From assembly GCF_000009765.2 (NCBI RefSeq), contig NC_003155.5, forward strand, positions 6,324,001 through 6,388,000: a stretch of DNA of 64,000 bases, in the 5' to 3' direction. Within the stretch, counting starts at the first letter, position 1. Each line of letters opens with the position of its first letter. The position numbers were made by a program, and so were the translations under genes. The DNA comes from Streptomyces avermitilis MA-4680 = NBRC 14893 (GTDB lineage: Bacteria > Actinomycetota > Actinomycetes > Streptomycetales > Streptomycetaceae). Shown in pieces: positions 39,284-47,383 of the stretch. The notes below the pieces were generated by a model. That model saw nothing but the letters and a program-made list of their open reading frames with translations. It had not been told where the DNA came from and made no database searches.

Positions 39284-40753
39284 ATGAGCAGTACGCACCG
39301 GCGCAAGGTCAGCGGTCGGAACAAGGCGATAGGCGGCATCGTCGCCGCGGCCGTGGTCGGCGGCGGCGCCCTCCTGTTCACCGGCACCGCCCAGGCGGCG
39401 AGTGTCGGCGCCGCGTACACCAAGACCAGCGACTGGTCGACGGGGTACACCGCGCAGTACGTCATCACGAACGACACCGCGCAGACGAAGGCCGACTGGA
39501 CGCTCCAGTTCGACCTGCCCTCCGGTACCAAGCTCAGCTCGCTGTGGAACGGCGAGTCGAGCGTGAGCGGGCAGCACGTCACCGTGAAGCCGCCGACCTG
39601 GGACAAGAACGGGCTGGCGGCGGGCAAGTCGGTGACCGTCGGCTTCGTCGTCAACGGCAGCGCGAACCCGACGGGTTGCCTCATCGACGGCGTCAAGTGT
39701 TCCGCCGACGACGGCGCCACGCCCGAGCCGAGCGGCCGCCCGACCCAGTCCGCGACACCGACGCCGACGCCGACACCGACGCCCACTGCGACCGCCTCGC
39801 AGAGCACGAAGCCGACTCCCACCCCGTCGGCCTCCGAGACCCCCGGCAGCGGCACCACCACCAGCGCCGGCTTCGCCCCCTACGTCGACACCTCCCTCTA
39901 CCCCGCCTTCGACCTGCTGGCCGCCGCCGGCGCCACCGGCGTGAAGGACTACAACCTCGCGTTCATCACGGACGGCGGCGGCTGCACGCCCAAGTGGGGC
40001 GGTGTGACGGACCTGGGCAGTGACGGAGTGGCGGCCCAGATCGGCGACCTGCGCGCGAAGGGCGGTGACGTCCGCGTCTCCTTCGGCGGCGCCTCCGGCT
40101 CCGAGCTGGCCACGACGTGCTCATCGGCCGACGCGCTGGCGACGGCGTACGAGAAGGTCGTGAACGCCTTCAAGCTGACGAAGGTCGACTTCGACGTGGA
40201 GGGCGGCGCGCTGCCGAACACGGCCGCCAACACGCGCCGGGCGCAGGCCATCGCGAAGCTGGAGAAGGCCCACCCCGGCCTCGACGTCTCGTACACGCTG
40301 CCGGTGATGCCGGAGGGCCTGACCCAGGACGGCGTGAACCTGCTGGCCGACGCCAAGTCGAACGGCGTGTCCATCAACACGGTCAACATCATGGCGATGG
40401 ACTACGGGCCCGCGTACAGCGGTGACATGGGCACCTACGCCGAGCAGGCGGCCACGGCCACGCAGGCGCAGGTGAAGAGCGTCCTCGGCCTGTCGGACAG
40501 CGCGGCGTGGAAGGCCGTCGCGGTCACCCCGATGCTCGGCGTCAACGACGTGGCGTCCGAGATCTTCAAGGTCGACGACGCGACCCAGCTGGTGAACTTC
40601 GCCAAGTCCAAGGGCCTCGGCTGGCTGTCGATGTGGTCGGCGACGCGCGACAAGCAGTGCGCGGGCGGCGCGAAGCCGTCGGCCGACGCGACGTGCAGCT
40701 CGATCGTCCAGGACGCGAACGCCTTCTCGAAGGCGCTCGGCGCGTACAAGTAG
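39284..40753 (+). CDS. secreted CBM2-GH18 chitinase-like protein
   Basis: A 489-residue exported protein. The signal peptide ends near residue 39 (AQAAS). A CBM2 cellulose/chitin-binding module spans about 40-134, with WSTGYTAQYVITND and Cys132/Cys139. A Pro-Thr linker with PTPTPTPTP follows (about 145-193). The GH18-type catalytic domain (about 195-489) has SFGGASGS at 266-272 and the active-site strand KVDFDVEG. Asp302, Asp304 and Glu306 match the last three acids of DxxDxDxE, but the first position is Thr299, as in some GH18 relatives of uncertain activity. The ATG at 39284 follows GAAGGCAGG. Confidence 0.85.
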   Translation: MSSTHRRKVSGRNKAIGGIVAAAVVGGGALLFTGTAQAASVGAAYTKTSDWSTGYTAQYVITNDTAQTKADWTLQFDLPSGTKLSSLWNGESSVSGQHVTVKPPTWDKNGLAAGKSVTVGFVVNGSANPTGCLIDGVKCSADDGATPEPSGRPTQSATPTPTPTPTPTATASQSTKPTPTPSASETPGSGTTTSAGFAPYVDTSLYPAFDLLAAAGATGVKDYNLAFITDGGGCTPKWGGVTDLGSDGVAAQIGDLRAKGGDVRVSFGGASGSELATTCSSADALATAYEKVVNAFKLTKVDFDVEGGALPNTAANTRRAQAIAKLEKAHPGLDVSYTLPVMPEGLTQDGVNLLADAKSNGVSINTVNIMAMDYGPAYSGDMGTYAEQAATATQAQVKSVLGLSDSAAWKAVAVTPMLGVNDVASEIFKVDDATQLVNFAKSKGLGWLSMWSATRDKQCAGGAKPSADATCSSIVQDANAFSKALGAYK

Positions 40754-40790
40754 GCCCCGCACCGCGCGGACCTTCCTCCACGGGGGAACG

Positions 40791-40855
40791 CGCGCCCCGG
40801 CCGGACCTCCCCCCACCCGGCCGGGGCGCGGCACCCCCCTCAGGTGCCGCGCCCC
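40791..40855. terminator. two overlapping, mutually exclusive terminator hairpins
   Basis: Stem A is 14 bp (40791-40804 with 40817-40830). Stem B is 13 bp (40823-40835 with 40843-40855). Both use the segment GGGGCGCG at 40823-40830. They sit between the convergent GH18 and bglC genes. Confidence 0.8.
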
Positions 40856-40893
40856 GTCCCCCGCTTCCCCCCCCGTATCCCCCGGGCAATGGC

Positions 40894-42414
40894 CTACTCG
40901 GCGGCTGTCGCCCCCGGCAGCGTCCCCGTCCGGGCCGCCTGCGCGTACCACCGCGCGCTCGACTTCGGCGTACGGGCCAGCGTCGCGTAGTCCACGTACA
41001 CCGCGCCGAAACGCTTGCCGTAGCCGTACGCCCACTCGAAGTTGTCCATCAGGGACCAGAGGTAATAGCCGCGGACGTCCGCGCCGTCGGTGATCGCCCG
41101 CCGGACCGCCGTCAGATGGCCGTGCAGATACGCGATCCGCTCGGGGTCGTGCACCCGGCCCTCCGGGTCCGGCTTGTCGTCGTACGCCGCGCCGTTCTCG
41201 GTGATGTACAGGGGCAGCCCGGGCGCCTCCCGCGTGTAACGCATGATCAGTTCGTGCAGGCCGGTCGGGTCGATCGACCAGCCCATCTCCGTGCGCTCGC
41301 CGGGGGTCAGGTGGAACACGACGTCGTCCGCGCCCGGCCAGGGGGAGAAGGAGCTCGCTCCGTGGCCGTCCGCGCGGGGGCCCGCCGGGGCCGACTCCGT
41401 CGCCGAGACCAGCGTCGGCGTGTAGTAGTTCAACCCCAGCGCGTCCAGCGGCTGGTTGACCGCCTCCAGGTCGCCGTCCTGGACGAACGACCAGTCCGTC
41501 ACCGAGGCCGTCGCCGCGAACAGCCCCGCCGGATACGCGCCGTGCAGCATCGGGCCGTGGAAGACCCCGTTGGCCAGGTCGTCGATCCGCCGGCCCGCGG
41601 CCACATCCGCGGGACTGTCCGAAACGGTCCTGACCACCGATGAGTTGAGGCTCACCGCGACCGTGTTGCGGGCCGGCATCGCGGCCCTCAGCGCGGAGGT
41701 GCCCAGGCCGTGCGCCAGGTTCAGATGGTGCGCCGCGCGCAACGAAGCCGCCGCGTCCGTGCGGCCCGGCGCGTGCACCCCGGAGCCGTAGCCCAGGAAG
41801 GCGCTGCACCACGGCTCGTTCAGCGTGATCCACTGCTCGACGCGGTCGCCCAGCGCGTCACCCACGATCTGCGCGTACTCCGCGAACCGGTACGCGGTGT
41901 CGCGCTCGGGCCAGCCGCCCGCGTCCTCCAGCTCCTGCGGCAGGTCCCAGTGGTAGAGGGTGAGCGCCGGTTTGACGCCGTGGGCGAGGAGTTCGTCCAC
42001 CAGCCGGCGGTAGAAGTCCAGGCCGCGCTGGACCGCGGGGCCCCGGCCCATCGGCTGCACCCGCGACCACGAGACCGAGAAGCGGTACGCGCCAAGGCCG
42101 AGCTCCGCCATCAGCGCCACGTCGTCGCGATAGCGGTGGTAGTGGTCGACAGCGATGTCACCGGTCTCGCCACCGGCCGTCTTTCCCGGCGTATGGCTGA
42201 AGGTGTCCCAGATCGAGGGCGTGCGGCCGTCCTCCCGCACCGCCCCCTCGATCTGGTACGCGGAGGTCGCCGCGCCCCAGAGGAAGGCGGGAGGAAACGT
42301 CACGGGCGACACAGGTGCCGCGGAGGTCTCGGCGGATGCCACAGGCGCCGCGGAGGTCTCGGCGGGCGACACAGGTGCCGCGGAAGTCGAGGCGGGCGTC
42401 ACGGACTCAGGCAT
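40894..42414 (-). CDS. bglC: BglC, GH1 intracellular beta-glucosidase
   Basis: A 506-residue family GH1 enzyme that hydrolyses imported cellobiose and cellotriose to glucose. The acid/base Glu200 is in TLNEPWC and the nucleophile Glu406 in YITENGAAY. Residues 10-38 are an Ala/Ser/Pro extension of three 10-residue units (SAAPVSPAET type), encoded by a 30-bp repeat at 42304-42393. The conserved GH1 start is at about residue 38 (VTFPPAFLWGAATSAYQIEG). No signal peptide. The ATG overlaps a CebR box, so CebR would block the start region directly. It follows cebG after 97 bp in the same direction. Confidence 0.95.
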   Translation of the reverse strand: MPESVTPASTSAAPVSPAETSAAPVASAETSAAPVSPVTFPPAFLWGAATSAYQIEGAVREDGRTPSIWDTFSHTPGKTAGGETGDIAVDHYHRYRDDVALMAELGLGAYRFSVSWSRVQPMGRGPAVQRGLDFYRRLVDELLAHGVKPALTLYHWDLPQELEDAGGWPERDTAYRFAEYAQIVGDALGDRVEQWITLNEPWCSAFLGYGSGVHAPGRTDAAASLRAAHHLNLAHGLGTSALRAAMPARNTVAVSLNSSVVRTVSDSPADVAAGRRIDDLANGVFHGPMLHGAYPAGLFAATASVTDWSFVQDGDLEAVNQPLDALGLNYYTPTLVSATESAPAGPRADGHGASSFSPWPGADDVVFHLTPGERTEMGWSIDPTGLHELIMRYTREAPGLPLYITENGAAYDDKPDPEGRVHDPERIAYLHGHLTAVRRAITDGADVRGYYLWSLMDNFEWAYGYGKRFGAVYVDYATLARTPKSSARWYAQAARTGTLPGATAAE

Positions 42415-42427
42415 GGAAGCGCTCCCA
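42414..42427. promoter_or_regulatory. CebR box at the bglC start
   Basis: TGGAAGCGCTCCCA differs from the palindromic CebR box TGGGAGCGCTCCCA by one base. It begins at the first base of the bglC start codon. Confidence 0.85.
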
Positions 42428-42511
42428 TCGGAGGTCGGGGAGACCGACGAAAGTAGGGGAAGTGAAGGAGGGGCCGGGGCGGCGGTGACCCGGCCCCTCC
42501 GGAGCGGGGCG

Positions 42512-43435
42512 TCAGCCCTTGACGGCGCCCTGCATGATGCCGCCGACGATCTGCTTGCCGAAGATCGCGAAGACCAGGAGCAGCGGCAGCGTGCCCAACA
42601 GCGCGCCCGCCATGATCAGGGACTGGTCGGGCGTGTATCCGCGGCCGAGGCCCGCCACCGCGACCTGCACGGTCGGGTTGCCGGTCTGTGTCAGGACCAG
42701 GAACGGCCACAGGAAGTCGTTCCACGTCTGCACGAACGTCAGCATGCCGAGGACCGCCATCGCGGGACGCGCCGCCGGGAACACGATGTGCCACACCACG
42801 CGCCAGCTGCTCGCGCCGTCCACCCGGGCGGCCTCGATCAGCTCGTCCGGCAGGGCCTGGATCAGGTACTGGCGCATGAAGAACACGCCGAACGCGCTCA
42901 CCAGGGAGGGCAGGATCACCGCCTGGAGCTGGTCGGTCCAGTCGAGCTTGGCGACCATCATGTACAGCGGGATCACGCTCAGCTGCGGCGGCACCATCAT
43001 CGTGCCGATGACGATCAGCATCAGGGCGCCGCGGCCCCGGAAACGCAGTTTGGCGAAGGCGAACCCGGCGATCGTCGACATGATGACGACGGCCGCGGCC
43101 GAGACCCCCGCCACGAACGTGGTGTTGAAGAACGCCTCGCCCAGGTTCGCGTCCGTCCAGGCCACGTCGAGGTTGCGGAAGAGGTTGGAGCCGAACCAGA
43201 ACGGCGGCGGGGTCTGCGCCAGCCGGTTGTTGTCGCGGGAGGCGGCGATCGCCGTCCACACCAGGGGGAACAGCGAGCCGAGGGTGAACAGGATCAGGAT
43301 CGCGTACGCGATCGGGCCGCCGTGCAGCGTTCCGCCGGCCCGAGCGGAGCGCGGGCGGCGCGAGCGCCGGGGTGCCTTGGCGGCGTCGGCGGCGTTGTCC
43401 GCGCTGTCGGCGGGGGGCGTCAGGGTCGTCGTCAC
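42512..43435 (-). CDS. cebG: CebG, cellobiose/cellotriose ABC permease
   Basis: A 307-residue MalG-type permease. The GTG start follows AAGGAG by eight bases. Residues 1-35 are basic and cytoplasmic. About six helices follow, and the EAA loop reads ELIEAARVDGASSWRVVWHIVFPAARPA. It pairs with CebF. The ATPase is expected to be the shared MsiK encoded elsewhere, as no ATPase gene is in the cluster. Confidence 0.92.
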   Translation of the reverse strand: MTTTLTPPADSADNAADAAKAPRRSRRPRSARAGGTLHGGPIAYAILILFTLGSLFPLVWTAIAASRDNNRLAQTPPPFWFGSNLFRNLDVAWTDANLGEAFFNTTFVAGVSAAAVVIMSTIAGFAFAKLRFRGRGALMLIVIGTMMVPPQLSVIPLYMMVAKLDWTDQLQAVILPSLVSAFGVFFMRQYLIQALPDELIEAARVDGASSWRVVWHIVFPAARPAMAVLGMLTFVQTWNDFLWPFLVLTQTGNPTVQVAVAGLGRGYTPDQSLIMAGALLGTLPLLLVFAIFGKQIVGGIMQGAVKG

Positions 43436-43447
43436 GGCCGGTACTCC

Positions 43448-44464
43448 TTAACTACTGGCGCGCAGCCGGCGCGAGATGACGTAGTTGACGATCCCGACCA
43501 GGATGAGGATCAGGAACATCGTCCAGGCGATGGCCGAGGCCCGGCCCAGGTGCTGGTTCACCCAGCCCTGCTCGTACAGGTACAGGCCCAGCGTCTGGAA
43601 CTGGTGTTCCGCGCCGCCGGACGCGCCCTTGTTCGCGTCGAACAGCAGCGGCTCGCCGAAGACCTGGCTGGCGCCGATGGTCGACACCACGACGGTGAAC
43701 AGGATGGTCGGCCGCAGCGCCGGCAGCGTGACGTGCAGGAACTGCCGCCAGCGGCTGGCTCCGTCCAGCGCCGCCGACTCGTACAGGTCCTGCGGGATGG
43801 CCTGCATGGCCGCCAGGTAGATGAGCGCGTTGTAACCGGTCCAGCGCCAGATGATGATCGAGGAGACGGCGAACTGGGACGGCCACTTGTCGTTCTGCCA
43901 GTCGACCGCGCCGATCCCGACCTGGTGCAGCGCCCAGTTGATCATGCCGTAGTCGCGCCCGAAGAGCAGCACGAACACCAGCGAGGCCGCGGCGATGGAC
44001 GTCGCGTACGGCGCGAGCATCGCGACCCGGTAGAAGGTCGAGGCGCGCAGCTTGTAGTTGAGGATGTGGGCCAGACCCATCGCCATCAGCAACTGCGGCA
44101 CCGTGGCGATGATGCCGATGGTCAGGGTGTTCTTCGCCGCGTTCCAGAAGAAGTCGTCGTCGAAGATCCGCGTGTAGTTGCGCAGACCCACCCACTCCAT
44201 GTCGGTGGGCGCGGTCAGCTCCACCTGGTGCAGCGAGGCCCAGCCGGTGTAGATCAGCGGAAACAGGCCGAACGCGAGGAACAGCAGGAAGAACGGCGAG
44301 ACGAAGGCGTACGGGCTCCACCGGATGTCCCGCTGCCAGCGGCGGGACAGCCGGGCCCGGTGCCGCTGCTCAGCCTCGGTGGGCGCGGCGTCGGCCGACG
44401 CGCGGGCCGGGGCCGCGCCCCCCTCCTTCACGGGGGGCGCGGCGGTGTCGTGCCGGGTGGCCAT
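43448..44464 (-). CDS. cebF: CebF, cellobiose/cellotriose ABC permease
   Basis: A 338-residue MalF-type permease. The ATG at 44464 lies five bases after the cebE stop, so the genes are co-translated. After a 60-residue polar N-terminus come six helices, with a periplasmic loop between the first two. The EAA loop reads QDLYESAALDGASRWRQFLHVTLPALRP. Stop TAA, 12 bp before the cebG start. Confidence 0.92.
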   Translation of the reverse strand: MATRHDTAAPPVKEGGAAPARASADAAPTEAEQRHRARLSRRWQRDIRWSPYAFVSPFFLLFLAFGLFPLIYTGWASLHQVELTAPTDMEWVGLRNYTRIFDDDFFWNAAKNTLTIGIIATVPQLLMAMGLAHILNYKLRASTFYRVAMLAPYATSIAAASLVFVLLFGRDYGMINWALHQVGIGAVDWQNDKWPSQFAVSSIIIWRWTGYNALIYLAAMQAIPQDLYESAALDGASRWRQFLHVTLPALRPTILFTVVVSTIGASQVFGEPLLFDANKGASGGAEHQFQTLGLYLYEQGWVNQHLGRASAIAWTMFLILILVGIVNYVISRRLRASS

Positions 44465-44469
44465 GGCGG

Positions 44470-45831
44470 TCACTTGTCCAGGTTGTTGTCGATGGTCTTC
44501 GTGGCCGTGTTCCACGCCTCCTCGGGCGACTTGCCCTTCGTCACGAGGATGACGCCGTTGTCGGTCAGGCCCTGCTGGATGATCTGGTCCTTCGGGCCGA
44601 TCGTCTGCACCGGGCTGGACTGGGCGGCCTTGGCGAAGATCGTGCCGATCGGCGAGTCACCGGTCATCTCGTTCTTGGCGCCGGTGACCGCGGACGAGCT
44701 GTACGCGCTCGGCGCGCTCGGGAAGCTGCCCTGCACCTTGAAGAGCTTCGCCTGCTGCTCCGGCGCGGTCAGCCAGGTGATGAACGCCTCCGCCTCCTTC
44801 ACGTGCTTGCCGCTCTTCGGCACGGCGAGGAAAGTGCCGCCCCAGTTGCCGGACTTGGGCGCGGCGGCCACGTCCCACTTGCCGGCGGACTCGGGCTTCG
44901 ACTTGCCCTTGATGTAGCCGAGCATCCACGGCGGGCAGGCCACCGTGGCGAACTTGCTGTGGGCGATCGTGGTGTCCCAGGCCGGCTGGAACTGCGTCTG
45001 CGCGCCGACCAGCCCCTCCTCGGCGGCCTTCGCGGTCAGGTCGAAGGCGCTCTTGACGGCCGGGTTCGTCTTGTAGGTGACCTTGCCGGAGGAGTCGTAG
45101 AACTTCTCCTTCTCACTGCTGAGGATCGCGTTGATCAGACCGCCGGGGGAGTCCATGAACGTGGTGCCCTTGGGCGCCTTCGCCTTGTACTTCTCGCCCG
45201 CGTCGACCAGCTTGCTCCAGTCGCCCGCCCACAGCTTGCCGACCTCTTCCCGGTCGGTGGGCAGACCGGCCTTCTCGAAGAGGTCCTTGCGGTAGCAGAT
45301 CGCCATCGGGCCGACGTCGGTGCCGAGGCCGACCGTCCTGCCGTCCTTGGTCGTGGCCTGCGCCCACTTCCAGTCCAGCCACTTGCTCTTGTCCACACCC
45401 GAGACCTTGGACATGTCCACGAGCTTGTCCGCCTGGGTGGCGACGATCTCGGCGATGTTGCCGACCTCGACGGCCTGCACGTCCATCAGGCCGCTGTTGG
45501 TGGTGAGGTGGTTCAGGAGCGCCGGGTAGTAGTTCTCGTTCCGCTCCACGACGTTGTCAGTGATCTTGATGTCGGGGTGGAGCTTCTCGTACTCGGTGTA
45601 GAGCCCGGCCTCCTTGAAGCCCTGGGTGCCGAACAGGCCCAGCGTGAGGGTGGTTTTCCCCTTGCCGTCCGACGACGAGCCGTCGGAAGCGCCGTCGCCG
45701 CTGTCGTCGGCGCAGCCGGCCAGCAACCCGGCGCCCAGCGACGCGACCGCCGCCAGGACCACCGCCCGGCGGACGATGGGGGTCCCCCCGCTCGAGCGAA
45801 GCCGAGAGGGGGGGAGGGTGAATGCTCGCAT
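44470..45831 (-). CDS. cebE: CebE, cellobiose/cellotriose-binding lipoprotein
   Basis: A 453-residue extracellular sugar-binding protein (SBP_bac_1). The ATG at 45831 follows GGAGG by five bases. The signal peptide ends in lipobox LLAGC with lipidated Cys40. The binding domain includes TTLTLGLFGTQGFKEAGL and TAPEQQAKLFKVQGSFPS. It delivers cello-oligosaccharides, and in plant-associated relatives cellotriose, to CebFG. The signal segment contains an in-frame G/C palindromic element (residues about 6-17). The perfect CebR box 118 bp upstream predicts repression in the absence of the sugar. Confidence 0.93.
   Translation of the reverse strand: MRAFTLPPSRLRSSGGTPIVRRAVVLAAVASLGAGLLAGCADDSGDGASDGSSSDGKGKTTLTLGLFGTQGFKEAGLYTEYEKLHPDIKITDNVVERNENYYPALLNHLTTNSGLMDVQAVEVGNIAEIVATQADKLVDMSKVSGVDKSKWLDWKWAQATTKDGRTVGLGTDVGPMAICYRKDLFEKAGLPTDREEVGKLWAGDWSKLVDAGEKYKAKAPKGTTFMDSPGGLINAILSSEKEKFYDSSGKVTYKTNPAVKSAFDLTAKAAEEGLVGAQTQFQPAWDTTIAHSKFATVACPPWMLGYIKGKSKPESAGKWDVAAAPKSGNWGGTFLAVPKSGKHVKEAEAFITWLTAPEQQAKLFKVQGSFPSAPSAYSSSAVTGAKNEMTGDSPIGTIFAKAAQSSPVQTIGPKDQIIQQGLTDNGVILVTKGKSPEEAWNTATKTIDNNLDK
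45778..45815. repeat. G/C palindromic mini-element in the cebE signal region
   Basis: On the minus strand it reads C-run, TCTCGG, TTCG turn, CTCGAGC, G-run, A, C-run. The layout matches the element at 5586-5629 on the plus strand. It adds codons for LPPSRLRSSGGTP to the CebE leader without disturbing the frame. Confidence 0.5.
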
Positions 45832-46229
45832 GGCGTCCTCCTGTTGCCCTGACGTGCCGACCCCCCGGCCAACTGCATGGTTGGGCCCGTTAGTTGTTCG
45901 CTGCGGCTCGGGCGGGGAACGTGCGGGATGTGTATGTGTCAGGTACCGTGGGAGCGCTCCCACAAGTGATGTGTTGAAGAGTCGTCGGTCCGGGCGGGGG
46001 TGTCAAGGGAGCGGACATGGCGAGATGCGTTCAGTTATCGGCCTGTTAACTAACTCCGCGAGGTGGCGCCAACTCGCTCCGGGCGGGCGGTATTCAGGCC
46101 CGTCGGCGGGTGCCGATGAGGCCTTTTCGGCCGGTGCGGGGCTCGGGGAGGGCCGCACCGGGGCCGGTCGCCGGCCCGGATGGGACTGTTAGATTCCAGG
46201 CCAGTGTGGGTCGACGGGAGGCGGAGCCA
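45832..46229. promoter_or_regulatory. 398-bp divergent region, cebE / cebR
   Basis: No gene is supported. It contains the CebR box (listed separately) and, on the minus strand downstream of it, the area where the cebE promoter must lie. A less GC-rich patch at 46034-46058 with CTGTTAACTAACT may belong to the cebR promoter. No firm -35/-10 pair was found. Confidence 0.5.
45949..45962. promoter_or_regulatory. perfect CebR box upstream of cebE
   Basis: TGGGAGCGCTCCCA is the exact palindromic CebR operator. It is 118 bp upstream of the cebE start, in the expected promoter region. Confidence 0.93.
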
Positions 46230-47285
46230 ATGGCAGGCCACGGAGCGCGGGGCCGGAGCGGCGGGCGGCCGACCCTTGAGGAGGTCGCCGCGCGCGCCGG
46301 GGTGGGCCGCGGCACGGTCTCCCGGGTGATCAACGGGTCCCCCCGGGTCAGCGACGCCACCCGCGCGGCCGTCGAGGCGGCCGTCGCGGAGCTCGGCTAT
46401 GTCCCGAACACGGCGGCCCGTGCCCTCGCCGCCAACCGCACGGACGCGATCGCCCTGGTCGTCCCCGAACCGGAGACCCGCTTCTTCGCGGAGCCGTACT
46501 TCTCCGACATGCTCAAGGGCGTGGGCTCCGCGCTGTCGGAGACCGAGATGCAGCTGCTGCTGATCTTCGCGGGCAGCGACCGGGAGCGGCAGCGGCTGGC
46601 CCAGTACCTGGCGGCGCACCGGGTGGACGGTGTCCTGCTGGTCTCGGTGCACGCGGACGACCCGCTGCCCGACCTCCTTGCCCAGCTGGAGATCCCGGCG
46701 GTGATCAGCGGCCGCAGATCCGCGGAGGAGACGCTGCCCTCGGTCGACTCCGACAACTTCGGCGGCGGCCGGGTCGCCGTGGAACACCTGATCGACCAGG
46801 GCCGCCGCAACGTCGTCCATCTCGCCGGCCGCCTCGACGTCTACGGCGCCCAGCGCCGCGTCGACGGCTACCGCGAGGCGCTGCGGGACGCGGGACGCCC
46901 GGTCGACGAGAGCCTGATCGTCGCCGGTGACTTCACGGAGGAGGGCGGCCGGCGCGCGATGACCGAACTGCTGGCCCGCTGCCCGGCGCTGGACGCGGTC
47001 TTCGCGGGCTCCGACGTGATGGCGGCCGGCGCGCGCCAGGTCCTGCGGGAGGCCGGCCGTCGTATCCCGGACGACGTGGCACTGGTCGGGTACGACGACT
47101 CGGCCATCGCCCGCCACATGGACCCCCCGCTCACCAGCGTCCGCCAGCCGATCGAGGAGATGGGCCGCGCGATGATCGACCTGCTCCTCGACGAGATCGC
47201 GGACCGGCGCCCGGCGGTGTCCCGGGGCCTGGAGCGACGTCAGCTGGTGCTCCCGTCGGAGCTGGTGCGGCGGGCGTCTTCGTAG
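46230..47285 (+). CDS. cebR: CebR, LacI-family cello-oligosaccharide repressor
   Basis: A 351-residue LacI/GalR-type repressor. The DNA-binding head (about 14-62) reads PTLEEVAARAGVGRGTVSRVINGSPRVSDATRAAV, with the hinge helix near NTAARALAANRTD. The sugar-binding core follows (about 70-345), with VDSDNFGGGRVAVEHLI and VALVGYDDSAIARHMDPPLTSVRQP. In other Streptomyces cellobiose or cellotriose releases CebR from its boxes. Two matching boxes lie in the adjacent cebEFG-bglC cluster. The ATG has GGGAGGCGG upstream. Confidence 0.93.
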   Translation: MAGHGARGRSGGRPTLEEVAARAGVGRGTVSRVINGSPRVSDATRAAVEAAVAELGYVPNTAARALAANRTDAIALVVPEPETRFFAEPYFSDMLKGVGSALSETEMQLLLIFAGSDRERQRLAQYLAAHRVDGVLLVSVHADDPLPDLLAQLEIPAVISGRRSAEETLPSVDSDNFGGGRVAVEHLIDQGRRNVVHLAGRLDVYGAQRRVDGYREALRDAGRPVDESLIVAGDFTEEGGRRAMTELLARCPALDAVFAGSDVMAAGARQVLREAGRRIPDDVALVGYDDSAIARHMDPPLTSVRQPIEEMGRAMIDLLLDEIADRRPAVSRGLERRQLVLPSELVRRASS

Positions 47286-47326
47286 ACCCGGCCCCGCGGT
47301 GGCTGGTGCCCCTGCCCGGACAGCCG

Positions 47327-47383
47327 CTGGTCAGGCCCGTACGGTCAGGCCCTGGTCGGCACCCCTGGTCAGGCCCGTACGGT
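47327..47383. repeat. 19-nt direct repeat spanning an acetyltransferase gene end
   Basis: CTGGTCAGGCCCGTACGGT occurs at 47327-47345 and 47365-47383. The second copy contains the stop and last codons of the acetyltransferase gene; the first is a non-coding duplicate. Confidence 0.85.
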
